A stretch of DNA of 64,000 nt from Bog-756 sp963813525 (GTDB lineage: Bacteria > Actinomycetota > Acidimicrobiia > Acidimicrobiales > RAAP-2). The stretch covers positions 1-64,000 of the forward strand of contig CAWEZI010000003.1 in assembly GCA_963813525.1 (NCBI GenBank), given 5' to 3'. A model generated the notes under the pieces. The model saw only the letters and a program-made list of their open reading frames with translations. It made no database searches and had not been told where the DNA came from. Below, in pieces: positions 6,491 to 16,628 of this stretch (positions are counted from its first letter, which is position 1; each line of letters begins with the position of its first letter). Both the position numbers and the translations under genes were made by a program.

Positions 6491-8464
6491 TCACTGCGGC
6501 CAGAGCCGGTGGCGCAGGCCCGAGGCCCGCGCCACCCGCCGACCGATGGCCACCCTCAGTGCCTCCTCCGTGCCCACGACGGTCAGTTGCCGTCGTCCCC
6601 GGGTGACAGCCGTATACAGAAGCTCCCGGGTCAGGATGGGCGATGTGGCCGCCGGAAGCGAGACGACGGCATGGGGGTACTCCGAGCCCTGGCTCCGGTG
6701 GATGGTCATGGCCCACCAGGTCTCGACCCGATCCAGACGTGAGGGAGACAGGTAGCGGAGACCCCCGTGTCCGGCCAAGGCGGCGACCATGGCGCCCTGT
6801 CGACGGACGACCACGGCCACGTCTCCGTTGGCCACCTGATTGACCCTGTCGTTGGCGGTGACGATGACCGGACGACCTACGTACCAGCGGTGGTGCCGGT
6901 CGAGCTCGGGCACTCGCGAAGCCACGTCTGCCTCGATCCGAGCCGTCCAGTCGTCGAGTCCGAGGGGACCGCGACGGGTGGCGGCCAGGACCTTCACCTC
7001 GGCGGCGGCGGCCAGAGCGGCGTCGGCGTCACCCCGCAGGGCGGATTGGGCCACGTCGACGCCCACCGAGGCGATGAGATGGCGGAGGCGGCGCAAACCG
7101 TCGTAGTCGCTGGCGTCGACCCAGACGATGTCCGACCGGCCTGACCGGAGATGGGCTACGGCGCCGTCGGCGTCGCCGGAACGGACGGCCTCAGCCAGAA
7201 GGGCGATCGACGAGTCGGCTCCGAAGCGGTGCATGCGACGAAGCACGGTGACCCGGTCGGACAGGACAGCACGGCCTCGGGCAGAGGTGGCGCCGGGTCC
7301 ACTGGACGGACGACTGCTGGGATCGGCGAGGGCCACTCCGTTTCGATCGGCGCTTTGGTCGGCGTGATCATCCCCCTGGGCGTCCCCCTCATCACCGACC
7401 GGTCCCACCACGTCGGCCAAAACGGTACCCGCCTCGATACTGGCCAGCTGGTAGGGGTCGCCCACCAGCACCAGGCGGGCGCCGGTCCGCACCGCGTCGA
7501 GCAACCGCGCCATCAGGGGCAGGGACACCATCGATGTCTCGTCCACGATGACCAACTGGTGCGGGAGCGGGTTGCGACGGTCGTGCAGGTAGCGCGGACC
7601 CGGGCGCCATTGCAGGAGCCGGTGGATGGTGGTGGCATCGGTTGCGGTCAGGGTCCGGCCCAAAGAGGCGCTGATCGTCCCCGACCGCTCGAGCAGCGGC
7701 ACCTCCGCCCGCAGCGCCTCCGTCATCCGCTGGGCCGCCTTTCCGGTGGGGGCGGCCAGGGCCACGACCAGGCTGTCGCCTTCGGCCGCAGCCGCCAGAT
7801 GGGCCAGGGCCAGCAGCCGGGCAACGGTGCGGGTCTTGCCCGTCCCCGGTCCTCCGGCGATGATCGAGATCCCGGGCGTGAGCGCCCGGCTGGCGGCCAG
7901 CCTCTGCAGGTCGGGCTCGGCACCGTCGTCGGGGCCGAACAGGCCGTCGAGGGCTTTCTCCACCACGAACTGGGACAGCGTGTCCGGGGATGGCCTCTTG
8001 CCCCTTCGGGCGGGACGGGCCCGTCGGGTCAGGTCGGTGGCCACCGCGTTCTCGTCACGCCAGTACCGCTGCAGGTAGAGGCGACTCCCGTCCCACACCA
8101 GAGGGCGGACACGGTCGTGGGTGGCACCCGGTGTGGACACCAGTGGGGAACGGGCCAATGCGCCGGCCCAGTCCTCCCGCGCCGGCCAGGGCAGATCGGC
8201 GGCGCCCGCCCGGTCCTCGTCACCGGCCATGGCCGCAGGCAGACGATCGAGTTCGGCGCACACGTGGCCGAACCGGGGGGCCCGGGCGGCGACGGCCACC
8301 GCCAGCAGCGCCTCGGCCGAAGCAGTGGGGGCCAGTCGGGCCATGGTCGCAGCCAGTTGCACCTCGAAGGGCCCGAAGATGCCGGCCTCCACGTAGGGGG
8401 CGAGCACAGAAGCGGCGGCGGGAACGGCCCCCGGGCCCGAGATCGTCGTCCCCCGGGTCGTCAC
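6491..8464 (-). CDS. recD: Exodeoxyribonuclease V alpha subunit (RecD helicase)
   Basis: The 657-residue protein is a superfamily 1B 5'-3' helicase subunit of RecBCD. Visible motifs are Walker A (IAGGPGTGKT), motif II with VIVDETSMVSL, and a C-terminal UvrD_C_2 motif TIHRSQGSEYPHAVV. A GTG start at 8464 is chosen because it overlaps the recB stop as GTGA, matching the recC/recB junction. The frame stays open upstream to 8923, but that extension only runs antiphase through recB and has no helicase content. The complex repairs double-strand breaks by resection. It is the last gene of the recCBD operon. Confidence 0.93.
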   Translation of the reverse strand: MTTRGTTISGPGAVPAAASVLAPYVEAGIFGPFEVQLAATMARLAPTASAEALLAVAVAARAPRFGHVCAELDRLPAAMAGDEDRAGAADLPWPAREDWAGALARSPLVSTPGATHDRVRPLVWDGSRLYLQRYWRDENAVATDLTRRARPARRGKRPSPDTLSQFVVEKALDGLFGPDDGAEPDLQRLAASRALTPGISIIAGGPGTGKTRTVARLLALAHLAAAAEGDSLVVALAAPTGKAAQRMTEALRAEVPLLERSGTISASLGRTLTATDATTIHRLLQWRPGPRYLHDRRNPLPHQLVIVDETSMVSLPLMARLLDAVRTGARLVLVGDPYQLASIEAGTVLADVVGPVGDEGDAQGDDHADQSADRNGVALADPSSRPSSGPGATSARGRAVLSDRVTVLRRMHRFGADSSIALLAEAVRSGDADGAVAHLRSGRSDIVWVDASDYDGLRRLRHLIASVGVDVAQSALRGDADAALAAAAEVKVLAATRRGPLGLDDWTARIEADVASRVPELDRHHRWYVGRPVIVTANDRVNQVANGDVAVVVRRQGAMVAALAGHGGLRYLSPSRLDRVETWWAMTIHRSQGSEYPHAVVSLPAATSPILTRELLYTAVTRGRRQLTVVGTEEALRVAIGRRVARASGLRHRLWPQ

Positions 8465-11400
8465 GGTGCCGACTCCCCCACCGGCCGACCTTCGAGCAGA
8501 TCGCTGAGGGCCACCACCAAAGCCGGTGGGACAGGCCAGCTGAAGACGCCGGCGGGTTCTGTGGTGCCGCCGTCGGTCGGCCCGGTCATACCCCGGAGGA
8601 AGAGATAGACGGCACCACCCAGATGCAAGGTGGGACGGTAATCCCTGAGGCGCCAGCGCAGATAACGGTGGAGGGCCACCAGGTACAGAAGGGCCTGCAG
8701 GGGGTAGTCGTGGGAGGCCATCGCTTCGGCCAGCCGGGTGGGGCCGTAGTCGCCCACACGACCGGCCGGGCCGGGCAAGGTCAGAGCGTTGGTCTTGTAG
8801 TCGGCCACCACGAACCGGCTCGGGCCGGTCTCGTCGTCGATACGGAGGACGAGGTCGATCGAACCGGTCAGGTGGCCGGTCAGCACCAGGTCCGTCGGGA
8901 TCATGGCCAGCCGCTCGGCCCACCCGGCCAGAGGATCATCGGGTTGGAGATGGGCGACGGCCACCGTGCCCACATCGCGGACAGTCGGACGCCGCACGCC
9001 CTGACCCAGTCGGAGGTCGAAGGAGACTTCCCGGAGGAGATCGACGGGGGGAAGGTCGACCAGGCGGCGGGAGGCGCAGAGCGGACCGAGGGGCGTACCC
9101 AGCGCGGCGATGAGTCCCTCGATGAGCAGGGATCGCCCGCCGGCGGCGGTACCGCCGGCGGGAGGGGTCAGATCCATCGGCTGCCGGGCCAGCTGTCGGT
9201 CGATGCCGGCACCGAGGGCCGGCTCCAGGAGGCCCGGTCCCACCGAGAAGTCGATCGATTCGAGGACGGCGTGCACCAGCGTGCCGAAGCGGGCGCCGGC
9301 CGGCAGTTCGAACAGGGCTCCCTGGGCGTTGTCACCACCGGCGGCCTGGGAGAGGGCGGAGCCATGGTCGGCCAAAAGGCCTGGGCCGACCAACGGGCCG
9401 ACCTCCTCGGCCAACCGCTCGTCGCCGGCACCTCCGTCCCCAGCGGTTGGATCGAAAGGATCCCAACCGGCAACAGCGGGCTCGTCGGTGATGGCCGAAA
9501 ACGACCACCTGCGCGGGGAGCGGTCGAGACGGGCGGTGAAGGGGGCCACACCGAGGGGAACGTCGGTGGCCAGGTCCCGAACACCACTCCAGCGCTCGGC
9601 GGCCGGCGTCCGGTGGCCGATGGCGCTGACAGCCAGGGTCGACCGGGAGGCCTCGACCAATGGGGACAGGGCATCGACGACGTCATCATCGGCGGGAACG
9701 GCCACGGCGGTTGCCTGGTAGGCGTCGGGATCGATGCCGTCCCCCTTCCGGGCAAAGAGCACCCGGGCCAGCGCCGTGCGGCCACTGTTCTGCCCGTTGG
9801 CCCACCACACGATGGACTGGTGCCGCGCCCGGGTCAGGGCCACGTACAGGAGACGCAGCCGCTCACCGGCCACCTCCCGGGCTGCTCTCTCCTTCCTCGC
9901 CTTGGCCTCCTGGTCACTCGGCCACGTCGTTCCCCGGGCAAGGTCGAAAGTGCGCCGCCCGGTGTCGGGATCGACGTAGATGACGGGATCGTTGCCGCCC
10001 TGCCAACGCCACAAGGTGGGCAGGCAGACGATAGGGAACTCGAGCCCTTTCGCCGTCCATACCGTCATGATCTGGACGGCTTCGGCATCGGATTCGACCC
10101 GGCGAGCGGTGATGTCCGCATCCACATCGGTATCGGCGGCGGCCTCGGGGGCACTATCCAGGAAGGCCAGCAGGCCGGCCACGTGGGCACGACCGTCGGG
10201 TGTGGACCCGTGGAGGAGCTCGGCCACGTGGTCGAGGTCGGTCATGTTGCGATCGCCGTCCGGACCGGACAGGACCTTGCCGGCCACACCGCTGGTCGCC
10301 CACACCCGCGCCAGCACCTCGGCCACCGAGTGGGTGGCCAGCTGCTCGGACCAGGTGCGGAGGTCCTCTTGCAGAGAGGCCAGATCGGCATCGACCGACG
10401 AGTCGAGCTCGACTGCGCTCCAACCGCCGAACCACGACAGGGCGTAGGTGCGGGCCCGACGGGGGTCGGACGGCCGACCCAGGGCGTGCAGCAACCACCG
10501 CATCTGTTGGGCGGCCGGGGATCGAAGCACGTTTCCCCCTTGAGCCACCACGGCCGGCACCCCCTGGTCGGCCAGGGCCGATTGGAAGGCGGTGCACTCG
10601 TCGTTGCGGTTGACGAGGACGGCGATGTCCTGCGGACGTACCGGTCGGGGGGGTCCGTCTTCGCCGGCCGACGGGATGGTGGCGTGGTCGAGCAGATCCC
10701 GGACCCGGGCCACCAGGTCCTCTTCGATGGCTCGGGCGCCGGCCGCCACCACCACTTGCGAGGCGGTGCGGGTGCGCCTGATGCCGGGGTCGATGGCCAA
10801 TCGGAGGGACAACGCCGGCAGTGACGCACCGCTCCCGTCCCGCAAGCGTCGGTGCTGCGCCGGGCGCGCCGCCGTTACCGGTAGGTACCGGATCGACTGG
10901 TCCCCGAAGGTGGCTCCGGCGAAGAGGACATCGAGAGCAGCGAGGACGGCAACGTCGGAGCGCCAGTTGGCGTGCATCGACCGGTGTTCGAGCAGGTCCC
11001 GGTCCTTCACCGCATTGATGTAGGTGTCGATGTCACCGCCGCGAAATCCGTAGATGGCCTGCTTCGGATCACCCACCACTACCAATGTGGTGCCGGCGTT
11101 CGGCTCACCGAACAGTCTCTCGAAGATCCTCCACTGGACCGGGTCGGTGTCTTGGAACTCGTCGATCAGCGCCACCCGGTAGCGACGACGTAGGGAGGCC
11201 ACGGCCGCTTCCGAGCCCGGGCCGGTCAGAGCGCCACACAGGTCGACCAGCACGCTGTCGAAACTGGCTGTCCCCTGTCGGCGCCGGCGGCCGTCCAGCC
11301 GGAGCACCGATTGCTCGACCAGCTGACGCAGGGCGAGCTGGGCCGGGGTGGCTCGCTGATCGACGGAGTGCGGTTCGAGAACCATGTCCGGACGGGAAGC

Positions 11401-11994
11401 GGCCCGCATGGTGGCCGCGCCGAGCTCGGACAGAGTGGGGAGATCCGCCGCCGGCCGCTCCGAAGCGGACGCCTCGGCCAGAACGTCGGCACAGGTCTGC
11501 AGCACGATCTGGTCGCCCTCGTCCACCAGTGTGACCTCGGGATCGATTCCCGCCGCTTCACCGAGGGCGCTACGCACCTGAACGGCAAATCCATGGATGG
11601 TGGTGATGGTGGCGGCGTCGAACTCGACGGCGGCGGCGCGCAGCCGCCGGGCATGGACAGCCTTGTCCCTCGCAGCCAGCAGCCCGACCACCGGGTCGTC
11701 GAACGGATCCACCTCGCCTGGTCCGGTGGCGGTGGCGGGGGGATCACCGTCCTCGAGACGGTCGGCCACCTCGATCAGACGATTGCGTACGCGGGCTCGT
11801 AGCTCGTTGGTGGCGGCCCGGGTGAAGGTGACGATGAGGAGTTCCGAGGTGGCCACGCCGGATTCGGCCAGAAACCGGGTGGCCAGATCGGCGAGGGCAG
11901 TGGTCTTGCCCGTCCCTGCGCTGGCCTCGATGGCCAGCCCCCCACGCGGGAGGGGGTCGACCACCGCGAAGGGCGCACCGGTATCGGAACTCAT
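8461..11994 (-). CDS. recB: Exodeoxyribonuclease V beta subunit (RecB helicase-nuclease)
   Basis: This 1177-residue protein is the 3'-5' helicase and nuclease subunit of RecBCD. Walker A EASAGTGKT is at residues 23-31, followed by FTRAATNELRAR (motif Ia) and motif II LIDEFQDTDPVQWRIFERLF. The C-terminal nuclease domain has the Asp...DYK signature: an Asp in GSIDLVL (about 1047) and VADYKTN (about 1065), both needed for metal-dependent cleavage. It starts with ATG overlapping the recC TGA by four bases, and its own TGA overlaps the recD GTG. Unlike mycobacterial AdnAB, this is the three-subunit arrangement. Confidence 0.94.
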   Translation of the reverse strand: MSSDTGAPFAVVDPLPRGGLAIEASAGTGKTTALADLATRFLAESGVATSELLIVTFTRAATNELRARVRNRLIEVADRLEDGDPPATATGPGEVDPFDDPVVGLLAARDKAVHARRLRAAAVEFDAATITTIHGFAVQVRSALGEAAGIDPEVTLVDEGDQIVLQTCADVLAEASASERPAADLPTLSELGAATMRAASRPDMVLEPHSVDQRATPAQLALRQLVEQSVLRLDGRRRRQGTASFDSVLVDLCGALTGPGSEAAVASLRRRYRVALIDEFQDTDPVQWRIFERLFGEPNAGTTLVVVGDPKQAIYGFRGGDIDTYINAVKDRDLLEHRSMHANWRSDVAVLAALDVLFAGATFGDQSIRYLPVTAARPAQHRRLRDGSGASLPALSLRLAIDPGIRRTRTASQVVVAAGARAIEEDLVARVRDLLDHATIPSAGEDGPPRPVRPQDIAVLVNRNDECTAFQSALADQGVPAVVAQGGNVLRSPAAQQMRWLLHALGRPSDPRRARTYALSWFGGWSAVELDSSVDADLASLQEDLRTWSEQLATHSVAEVLARVWATSGVAGKVLSGPDGDRNMTDLDHVAELLHGSTPDGRAHVAGLLAFLDSAPEAAADTDVDADITARRVESDAEAVQIMTVWTAKGLEFPIVCLPTLWRWQGGNDPVIYVDPDTGRRTFDLARGTTWPSDQEAKARKERAAREVAGERLRLLYVALTRARHQSIVWWANGQNSGRTALARVLFARKGDGIDPDAYQATAVAVPADDDVVDALSPLVEASRSTLAVSAIGHRTPAAERWSGVRDLATDVPLGVAPFTARLDRSPRRWSFSAITDEPAVAGWDPFDPTAGDGGAGDERLAEEVGPLVGPGLLADHGSALSQAAGGDNAQGALFELPAGARFGTLVHAVLESIDFSVGPGLLEPALGAGIDRQLARQPMDLTPPAGGTAAGGRSLLIEGLIAALGTPLGPLCASRRLVDLPPVDLLREVSFDLRLGQGVRRPTVRDVGTVAVAHLQPDDPLAGWAERLAMIPTDLVLTGHLTGSIDLVLRIDDETGPSRFVVADYKTNALTLPGPAGRVGDYGPTRLAEAMASHDYPLQALLYLVALHRYLRWRLRDYRPTLHLGGAVYLFLRGMTGPTDGGTTEPAGVFSWPVPPALVVALSDLLEGRPVGESAP

Positions 11995-14900
11995 GACACC
12001 CCGATGACCGGGCTCAGGGCACCGGCTTCGATGAAATCGGGCCAGGACAGAGTGGTCGCCTCGATGGTGCCGAACAGATGGTGGGCGAACCGGAGGATCC
12101 GGCCCTCCCCGTCGCCCGGATCGTCAGATCGTGCAGGCTGGGCCAGAACTTCGTCGAACCCCATACCCCCGAAGGCCAGGACCACGGCGGGATCGTCGCC
12201 GTCGGGAAAGGTGTGGTCGTTCGACCAGTCGGCGGGCCCGGCCCGGTTGGTGTGGACGGCGTAGGAGAAGTTGGCAAAAAGGGGGAGCGGTTCGCGGAGG
12301 CCGCGGCGATAGCAGTCGACCGCCACCTCCAGTGCCCGTTCCGCCACGCCCCGCCAGTCGGCTCCGCCTCCGGCGACGCCGATGTCGAACACCTCGGCGT
12401 CCCCCCCGGAGGAGTTTGGCCTCCCCACGGCCACCGATCGCCACCGGTGCCGAGGATCGGTGGCCGCCAGAGCCATGAGGTCGAGCCAGGCGTGCACCCG
12501 GTGCTCGGGCTTGAGCGTCGAATAGCTGATGCGAGCCGGGCCCCGATGCGGAGCGGGCAGGGACAAGGGCACGGTGCCGAGGATCCGGATCCCGCTGGGC
12601 AGTTTGACCTCGATCTCGAAGGGGTCGGGCGGGCCGTTGCCGACCCCGATGGATGCGGCCACCGCCGCCACCGCCTCGACCTCATCGGCGCACGCCTCCA
12701 CGGTTCGCTGGCCCAACGACCCCGGGGGCAGGGTGGATCGCTGACGCTCGACCGCACACCACCGATCGGTGTCGATGCCGGCCAGACGGGCTTCGAGCAG
12801 TCGGGAGGCCACCCGCCAGCGATCCAGGCCGGAGAGCTCGACCGGGAGCAGCACCGAAGGCTCCTCTTCGGACACAGGAAGGTGAGCTTCGAGCCGGTGA
12901 CTGATGAAGTAGGCAACCGGATTCTTGAAGAAGGCATGCAGTTGATCGAGCTCTACCTCCGTACGCTGAGAAGGAGGGAGTGGCTCGGCCAAAAAGGGGT
13001 CCCGGACCGAGATCCGACTGCGCCGGGCGCGGGCGGCGTCGAGGTCGCCGCGGTTGAAGCCCCACACCATGTCGGCGCGCAAGCCTCCTTCGGCGAAGCA
13101 CTTTTCGTCGAAGGCCTGTCGGGGATGGTCGATCTCCAGCGCTGCCGACAACGCGGTACGAGCAGGAGGCTCGACCAGTCGGGTCACCGCCTCAAACAGC
13201 TCAGCCACCACCACCGGTCGTGGCACCACCTGATTTGTCCGTACGTCACGTCCGTCGCGCACGACGACCAGGCAGTCGCTGGCGGCCAGCACCGCCTCCA
13301 GCAATGACTGGCGCATATCGGCGCGGGGGTCGGGGTCACCCCGCTCGGGGGCGGCCGCCACCAGGTCGTCGCCGGCGGCCGACACGGGCCCGAAGGCCTC
13401 CTGGTCCATGCCCAGCAGACATACCACCCGAAACGGAACACCCCGCAATGGGGTCATCGAACTAACGGTGATCCCGCCCCGGAAGTAGTCGGCTCGTCCG
13501 GGTATGGCCTCGAGACGCTCGGCCCAGAGGCGTCGGACGTCGACGAACTCGAGCGGTGTGGGCGCGAGTCCGTCGGCGGTGGTGGCCGACTGGACGGCGT
13601 CATCGAACAGTCGGTCCAGTGCCTCCTTTTGCCACCGGGTGTGATCGTCGTAGGCGAAGAGACCGTCACAGGCCCGGCGCAGGACCTCCACCCATTCCGC
13701 CAACGGCTTGGCCGCATATGTCTCCCCCACCAGAGCGCTGAGATACCCCATGGCCTCGGCCAGCCTGCCCACCGTGTCGGTGCTCGCCCCCTCGACCCCG
13801 TAGGGCGAGACGTCGCCGATGGCCAGCGTCATCTCCCCATCGTCGACGGCGGCCCCGGTGAGCAGTCGATCGAGAGCGGCCTGCCACGTGTTGCCGTCGA
13901 TCGACAGCGGGAGCCCGAACCCCTGGCGGTGACCCGGGTCGATGCCCCAACGCACCTGGGTGCCGGCTACCCATCCAGCGATGTCATCCAGATCGTCATC
14001 GTCGAAATCGAACCGGGCCCGGACCGGACCGAGGGCGAGAAAATCGAGGACCGCCGTCGATTCGAAACGTCCCGACACCAGGTCGACCAGAGTGCCCATG
14101 GCGGCCAGGCACGGATTGGTGGAACGCAGGGAGCGGTCGGCGATCCGGTAGCGCAGCGCCGGGGCGCCACCTCGGTTCAGCGTCGGCCCCCACTGGTCCG
14201 ACGTGGACGGCGACTCCACCGACGGTCCGAAGACTGCTTCGATCAGGGGGGCAAAGCGCTCGAGGCTCGGACAAACCACCAGAATGTCCTCTTCGGTGAC
14301 TTCGGGGGCACCGTCGTCGAGCAGGTGCAGCAGGGTGTCCCGCAGCGCTTCGACTTGTCGGGTGGGACCGAAGCAGGCATGGAACTGGACGGACCGATCG
14401 GCGGGATCGAAGGCGAACATCCCGCCCGACCCGTTGTTGGTCCGGATATCGGTCTGGAGTCGTCCGAGAAGCGAGGACGGCGCAGTGGCGGTCTGCCCGT
14501 CCACCTTCTGGCGGGCCGGCATCCCACCCGCTTCGGCGTCGGCCAGGATCAGCGCCGTGTCGCGGTGGAGCCGACCCCACGACTGGAGGAGAGGGTGGGC
14601 CCACCCACCCTCTGTCGACTCGTCGCCCAGGGCCCGGGTGACCGACGGGGACCGGCGTGAGCCGGCCCGGCGGAGGTCGTCGGGGTCGGATGAGGATGGC
14701 TCGAGCAGGAACAGGTGGACGTCGCGGTGGACGGCCACCGCTTGGGCCAGCTCGAGGAAGCCACCCCCGGGTAAGAGGGTGAATCCGAACAGGGTGAGCC
14801 GGGGGGGAAGGTCGAGGGCAAGTTCGTTCCCTGCCACCCGGCCCAGGAGCTCGTCCCACTCCTCGGGAGGACTGGGCCGGTCCACCACCCTCCGGACCAG

Positions 14901-15428
14901 GCGCCACAGGTGGGGCTGCCAGGCGTGGTGGGAGGCCAGTGCCTCCCCGCCGGAATCCACGTCGCCGCCGGCCGCCCAGGCGCGGATCATGGCCGGTCGG
15001 TGGAGGTGGTAGCGATCGAACAGGTCGGCGATGCGACGGGCCCGGGCGAAGCGCGAAGCGCCCGCCGGCAGAGTCGACAATCCACCCAGCGCCGGATCGA
15101 GCCCGCCTCGGTCGAGGGCGGCCAGCACCGACCACACCAGCCGATCGATGTCCCACGGATCGGCATGGTCGCCCCCCCGAGCGGCGGTCAGAACACAGCT
15201 CCGCAGGGTGCCCGGATAGGCCCGGACGACGTTGGCCACCACCCCGTCGCCTCCGGGACCGGAAGCACCCAGGTGACGGGCCAGCTCCAGGGTCAACCAG
15301 CGACGCATCCCGTCCGAGGGGACGGCCAGCCACTCGGGTGTGAACGGGTCGGCCACCGGCCCGGCCCAGACTCCGGCCAGACGGGCGGCCAGCGGCTCGG
15401 CCCCACCGGCCGCATAGACGTGGATCAC
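11991..15428 (-). CDS. recC: Exodeoxyribonuclease V gamma subunit (RecC)
   Basis: The 1145-residue protein matches RecC in length, in operon position before recB, and in its start MIHVYAAGGAEPLAARLAG, the usual RecC N-terminus. Other RecC-like segments include PFTPEWLAVPSDGMRRWLTL near the N-terminus and FRVVCLLGMDQEAFG in the middle. RecC holds the complex together and reads Chi; its nuclease-like C-terminal domain is catalytically inactive in the family. The start is GTG at 15428, with no good Shine-Dalgarno. A 20-bp tandem repeat lies immediately upstream. As first gene of the operon it probably carries the promoter for recB and recD. Confidence 0.92.
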   Translation of the reverse strand: MIHVYAAGGAEPLAARLAGVWAGPVADPFTPEWLAVPSDGMRRWLTLELARHLGASGPGGDGVVANVVRAYPGTLRSCVLTAARGGDHADPWDIDRLVWSVLAALDRGGLDPALGGLSTLPAGASRFARARRIADLFDRYHLHRPAMIRAWAAGGDVDSGGEALASHHAWQPHLWRLVRRVVDRPSPPEEWDELLGRVAGNELALDLPPRLTLFGFTLLPGGGFLELAQAVAVHRDVHLFLLEPSSSDPDDLRRAGSRRSPSVTRALGDESTEGGWAHPLLQSWGRLHRDTALILADAEAGGMPARQKVDGQTATAPSSLLGRLQTDIRTNNGSGGMFAFDPADRSVQFHACFGPTRQVEALRDTLLHLLDDGAPEVTEEDILVVCPSLERFAPLIEAVFGPSVESPSTSDQWGPTLNRGGAPALRYRIADRSLRSTNPCLAAMGTLVDLVSGRFESTAVLDFLALGPVRARFDFDDDDLDDIAGWVAGTQVRWGIDPGHRQGFGLPLSIDGNTWQAALDRLLTGAAVDDGEMTLAIGDVSPYGVEGASTDTVGRLAEAMGYLSALVGETYAAKPLAEWVEVLRRACDGLFAYDDHTRWQKEALDRLFDDAVQSATTADGLAPTPLEFVDVRRLWAERLEAIPGRADYFRGGITVSSMTPLRGVPFRVVCLLGMDQEAFGPVSAAGDDLVAAAPERGDPDPRADMRQSLLEAVLAASDCLVVVRDGRDVRTNQVVPRPVVVAELFEAVTRLVEPPARTALSAALEIDHPRQAFDEKCFAEGGLRADMVWGFNRGDLDAARARRSRISVRDPFLAEPLPPSQRTEVELDQLHAFFKNPVAYFISHRLEAHLPVSEEEPSVLLPVELSGLDRWRVASRLLEARLAGIDTDRWCAVERQRSTLPPGSLGQRTVEACADEVEAVAAVAASIGVGNGPPDPFEIEVKLPSGIRILGTVPLSLPAPHRGPARISYSTLKPEHRVHAWLDLMALAATDPRHRWRSVAVGRPNSSGGDAEVFDIGVAGGGADWRGVAERALEVAVDCYRRGLREPLPLFANFSYAVHTNRAGPADWSNDHTFPDGDDPAVVLAFGGMGFDEVLAQPARSDDPGDGEGRILRFAHHLFGTIEATTLSWPDFIEAGALSPVIGVS

Positions 15429-15442
15429 GGAGGTGACCCTAC

Positions 15443-15520
15443 TGACAGGCTGTGACTCCTACCGACAGGCTATGACTCCTACCGACAGGCCGTGACTCCT
15501 ACCGACAGGCCGTGTCCCCT
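15443..15520. repeat. 20-bp tandem repeat, nearly four copies, upstream of recC
   Basis: Units at 15443-15462, 15463-15482, 15483-15502 and a partial unit at 15503-15520 share the core GACAGGCYRTGACTCCTAC. Units 1 to 3 differ by only one or two bases. On the recC strand each unit contains GTAGGAGTCA, resembling a ribosome site, but only the copy nearest recC is close to a start codon. The array fills most of the 150-base gap between the small conserved gene and recC. Confidence 0.85.
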
Positions 15521-15578
15521 GGCGAGGTCGTAGTCGGCCCGGGCCGACCGGCGGGCAGCCGGGTCCGGCGGGCAGCTC

Positions 15579-15869
15579 TCAGCCCGGCGCGGCGGCCGAG
15601 ACGGCGGCACCCCGCAACGAGGGAGGGATCGACTCCAGCGTCTCGAGGATGGCTTCGGCCAGAGCCCGGGCCACATCCGGGTCGAGCTCCAGAGCCACCC
15701 GGGCACCGGCCCCGAGTTCCGGGTTGAGCAGATCGATGTTGAGAGTGTGCTCGGCCGGGGCGTGGACCGGATGGTCGAAGTAGACGGTGGCGTCGGTCAG
15801 GCGGAACCATCCCTGTGGCCCCTTGCCGCTCCCATCGACGGGGAGTGTGGTCGTCCGATACGTGCACAT
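15579..15869 (-). CDS. Small conserved protein, DUF6295-like
   Basis: A 96-residue protein beginning MCTYRTTTLPVDGSGKGPQG and containing TDATVYFDHPVHAPAEHTLN. This pattern resembles the actinobacterial family I know as DUF6295, of unknown function; the assignment is from memory. It has no signal or membrane segment. It starts 12 bases after the dienelactone hydrolase stop, so the two are probably co-transcribed. A metabolic link with the hydrolase is only suggested by this linkage. Confidence 0.75.
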   Translation of the reverse strand: MCTYRTTTLPVDGSGKGPQGWFRLTDATVYFDHPVHAPAEHTLNIDLLNPELGAGARVALELDPDVARALAEAILETLESIPPSLRGAAVSAAAPG

Positions 15870-15881
15870 CTCGGTCCCCTC

Positions 15882-16628
15882 TCAGCCCTGGCTCAGATGC
15901 CGACTGAAGAAATCCCAAATACGTTGCCAGCCGTCAACCGCCGCCTCCGGCCGGTAACTCGGCCGGTCGGTGGCGAAGAAAGCGTGGCCGGCGCCTTCGT
16001 AGGTATGGAACTCGAAGTCCTTACCGGCCTCGGTGAGCAGTTTCTCGAGCTCAGCCACCTCTTCGGGCGCCGGATACTGGTCCTCGGCGCCGAACAGGCC
16101 GAGGAGCGAGCAGGACAGGTCCTTGACCCGTCCGGCCAGCGACTCGACCCTGAGCGGGAAGCCTTCCGGTGGCGAGCCGATGACGAAGGCCCCGTAGCAG
16201 TCGACGGCGGCGTCGAGCTGGAGACTGCAGGCAGCCAGAAAGGACTGACGTCCGCCGGAGCAGTATCCGATGGTGGCCACCTTGCCGTTGGAGGAGGGCA
16301 GGGCACGAAGATGGTCGGCCGCCCCGGCCACGTCCCCGACCAGTCGTGTATCGGGCACCCCACCCTGGGCGCGGGCCGTAGCAGCGGCATCGTCCGAGCT
16401 GGCGCCGGGCGCTTCGCGGTAATACAGGTTCGGGCACACGGCGAGATAGCCGTGGGCGGCAAATTTTCGGGTGATCTCCTTGGTGGCCTCGTCGTATCCG
16501 GGCATGTGATGGATCACGACCACTCCCCCGGTGGCCCCTCCATCCAGAGGTTGAGCCAGATAGGCTTCCACCGGGTCCCCGCCGTCTCCGACGATCTCCA
16601 CGGTCTCGGCTCGCAACGCTTCATTCAT
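15882..16628 (-). CDS. Dienelactone hydrolase family alpha/beta hydrolase
   Basis: The 248-residue protein has the dienelactone hydrolase layout: nucleophile elbow GYCSGGR with a catalytic Cys, then FGAEDQYP carrying the Asp, and GAGHAFF carrying the His. Typical members hydrolyse cyclic ester bonds in aromatic degradation, but many have other carboxyl-ester substrates. The chosen ATG gives MNEALRAETVEIV, in line with family N-termini; AAGGAG lies about 13 bases upstream. The frame continues upstream to 16751 as a low-complexity Ser/Arg stretch that is probably not translated. It lies 119 bases downstream of the MerR gene and leads into the small DUF6295-like gene. Confidence 0.88.
   Translation of the reverse strand: MNEALRAETVEIVGDGGDPVEAYLAQPLDGGATGGVVVIHHMPGYDEATKEITRKFAAHGYLAVCPNLYYREAPGASSDDAAATARAQGGVPDTRLVGDVAGAADHLRALPSSNGKVATIGYCSGGRQSFLAACSLQLDAAVDCYGAFVIGSPPEGFPLRVESLAGRVKDLSCSLLGLFGAEDQYPAPEEVAELEKLLTEAGKDFEFHTYEGAGHAFFATDRPSYRPEAAVDGWQRIWDFFSRHLSQG

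Noticed and set aside
8465..8923. N-terminal extension of RecD
   Set aside because: The segment is in a different frame through the RecB nuclease domain; GTG 8464 overlapping the recB stop is the better start.
7990..10824. A 944-codon plus-strand open frame
   Set aside because: It opposes recD and recB, whose helicase and nuclease motifs are clear; the product is low-complexity.
15443..15520. Short CRISPR array
   Set aside because: The 20-bp units are directly adjacent with no spacers, and no cas genes are present.
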